DNA of 64,000 bases from Coriobacteriaceae bacterium. Its GTDB lineage: Bacteria; Actinomycetota; Coriobacteriia; Coriobacteriales; Coriobacteriaceae. Position numbers and translations under genes: made by a program. The notes beneath the pieces are model-generated. The model did not search any database and was not told the DNA's origin. It worked only from the letters and a program-made list of their open reading frames with translations. The stretch lies in assembly GCA_902363125.1 (NCBI GenBank), contig CABIZD010000001.1:236694-300693 (forward strand). The letters run 5' to 3'. This document shows positions 63,968-64,000 of the stretch, piece by piece. The number at the start of each line of letters is the position of its first letter. Position 1 is the stretch's first letter.

Positions 63968-64000
63968 CGCCTACAATCCGTCGTTGACTCAGATAACGGA
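63905..64000. other. Foreign GC-rich DNA at the 5' side of the C39 gene
   Basis: From about 63905 the sequence turns GC-rich (GCGGGGAGCGGGGGCTTGCG…) and no longer codes for ricin repeats. On the plus strand it is preceded by TGGTGTAAGAGCC, which resembles the end of an ISL3-type inverted repeat (GGCTCTT reading inward). The window ends before a transposase can be seen. Origin uncertain. Confidence 0.4.

Overview
The window reads as a chromosome segment of a GC-rich Gram-positive bacterium, most likely a gut actinobacterium of the class Coriobacteriia. Collinsella is my best guess. This is inferred from the high GC of the housekeeping genes, frequent GTG and TTG starts, the mre/rod/obg gene order and the very long secreted proteins made of ricin-type repeats. 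No rRNA is present to confirm it.

Region 1 (1-22.9 kb) is conserved housekeeping DNA, almost all on the minus strand. Read in the direction of transcription it holds tRNA-Arg(CCG), a P-type cation ATPase, a zinc-ribbon membrane protein, a cyclophilin, a TPR membrane protein, mreB-mreC-mreD-mrdA-rodA (rod-shape machinery), a DUF697-like protein, two radical-SAM-associated genes (TIGR03960/TIGR03936 type), rplU-rpmA-obgE-nadD-yqeK-rsfS, and rpsP-khpA-rimM-trmD (trmD is cut by the window edge). dinB lies alone on the plus strand and may be leaderless.

Region 2 (23.1-31.7 kb) is a plus-strand aromatic amino acid cluster: aroF-tyrA-aroB-aroA-aroC-pheA-aroEK (fused)-aroQ. It covers every step from DAHP to chorismate plus both prephenate branches. 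Two palindromic intergenic repeats sit inside it. After the aro terminator comes a two-gene unit, a DUF4869-type protein and a P-loop ATPase, whose stop and start codons overlap.

Region 3 (33.3-49.5 kb) is a mosaic cell-surface polysaccharide or teichoic-acid island. It begins at tRNA-Arg(TCT). It holds a polysaccharide ABC exporter, several family-2 glycosyltransferases, LicD, a TagD-like cytidylyltransferase, an acyltransferase, two large membrane proteins and an unrecognised AT-rich gene. Decay is heavy: an acyltransferase relic, a truncated glycosyltransferase, an rfbB fragment joined to an IS256 fragment, and a decayed second copy of tRNA-Arg(TCT) plus the 3' end of the exporter ATPase gene.

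Region 4 (49.6-64 kb) is a minus-strand cluster of giant secreted cell-wall hydrolases. Each combines a different catalytic domain (GH25 muramidase, zinc amidase, two NlpC/P60-like, one C39-like) with arrays of ~45-residue ricin-type repeats. The GH25 and amidase parts lie in one reading frame separated by a single TAG. Two members have lost their signal peptides next to mobile-element DNA, and a nested IS110/IS21 remnant splits the cluster. A 25-codon membrane peptide with its own promoter and terminator lies downstream of the last hydrolase.
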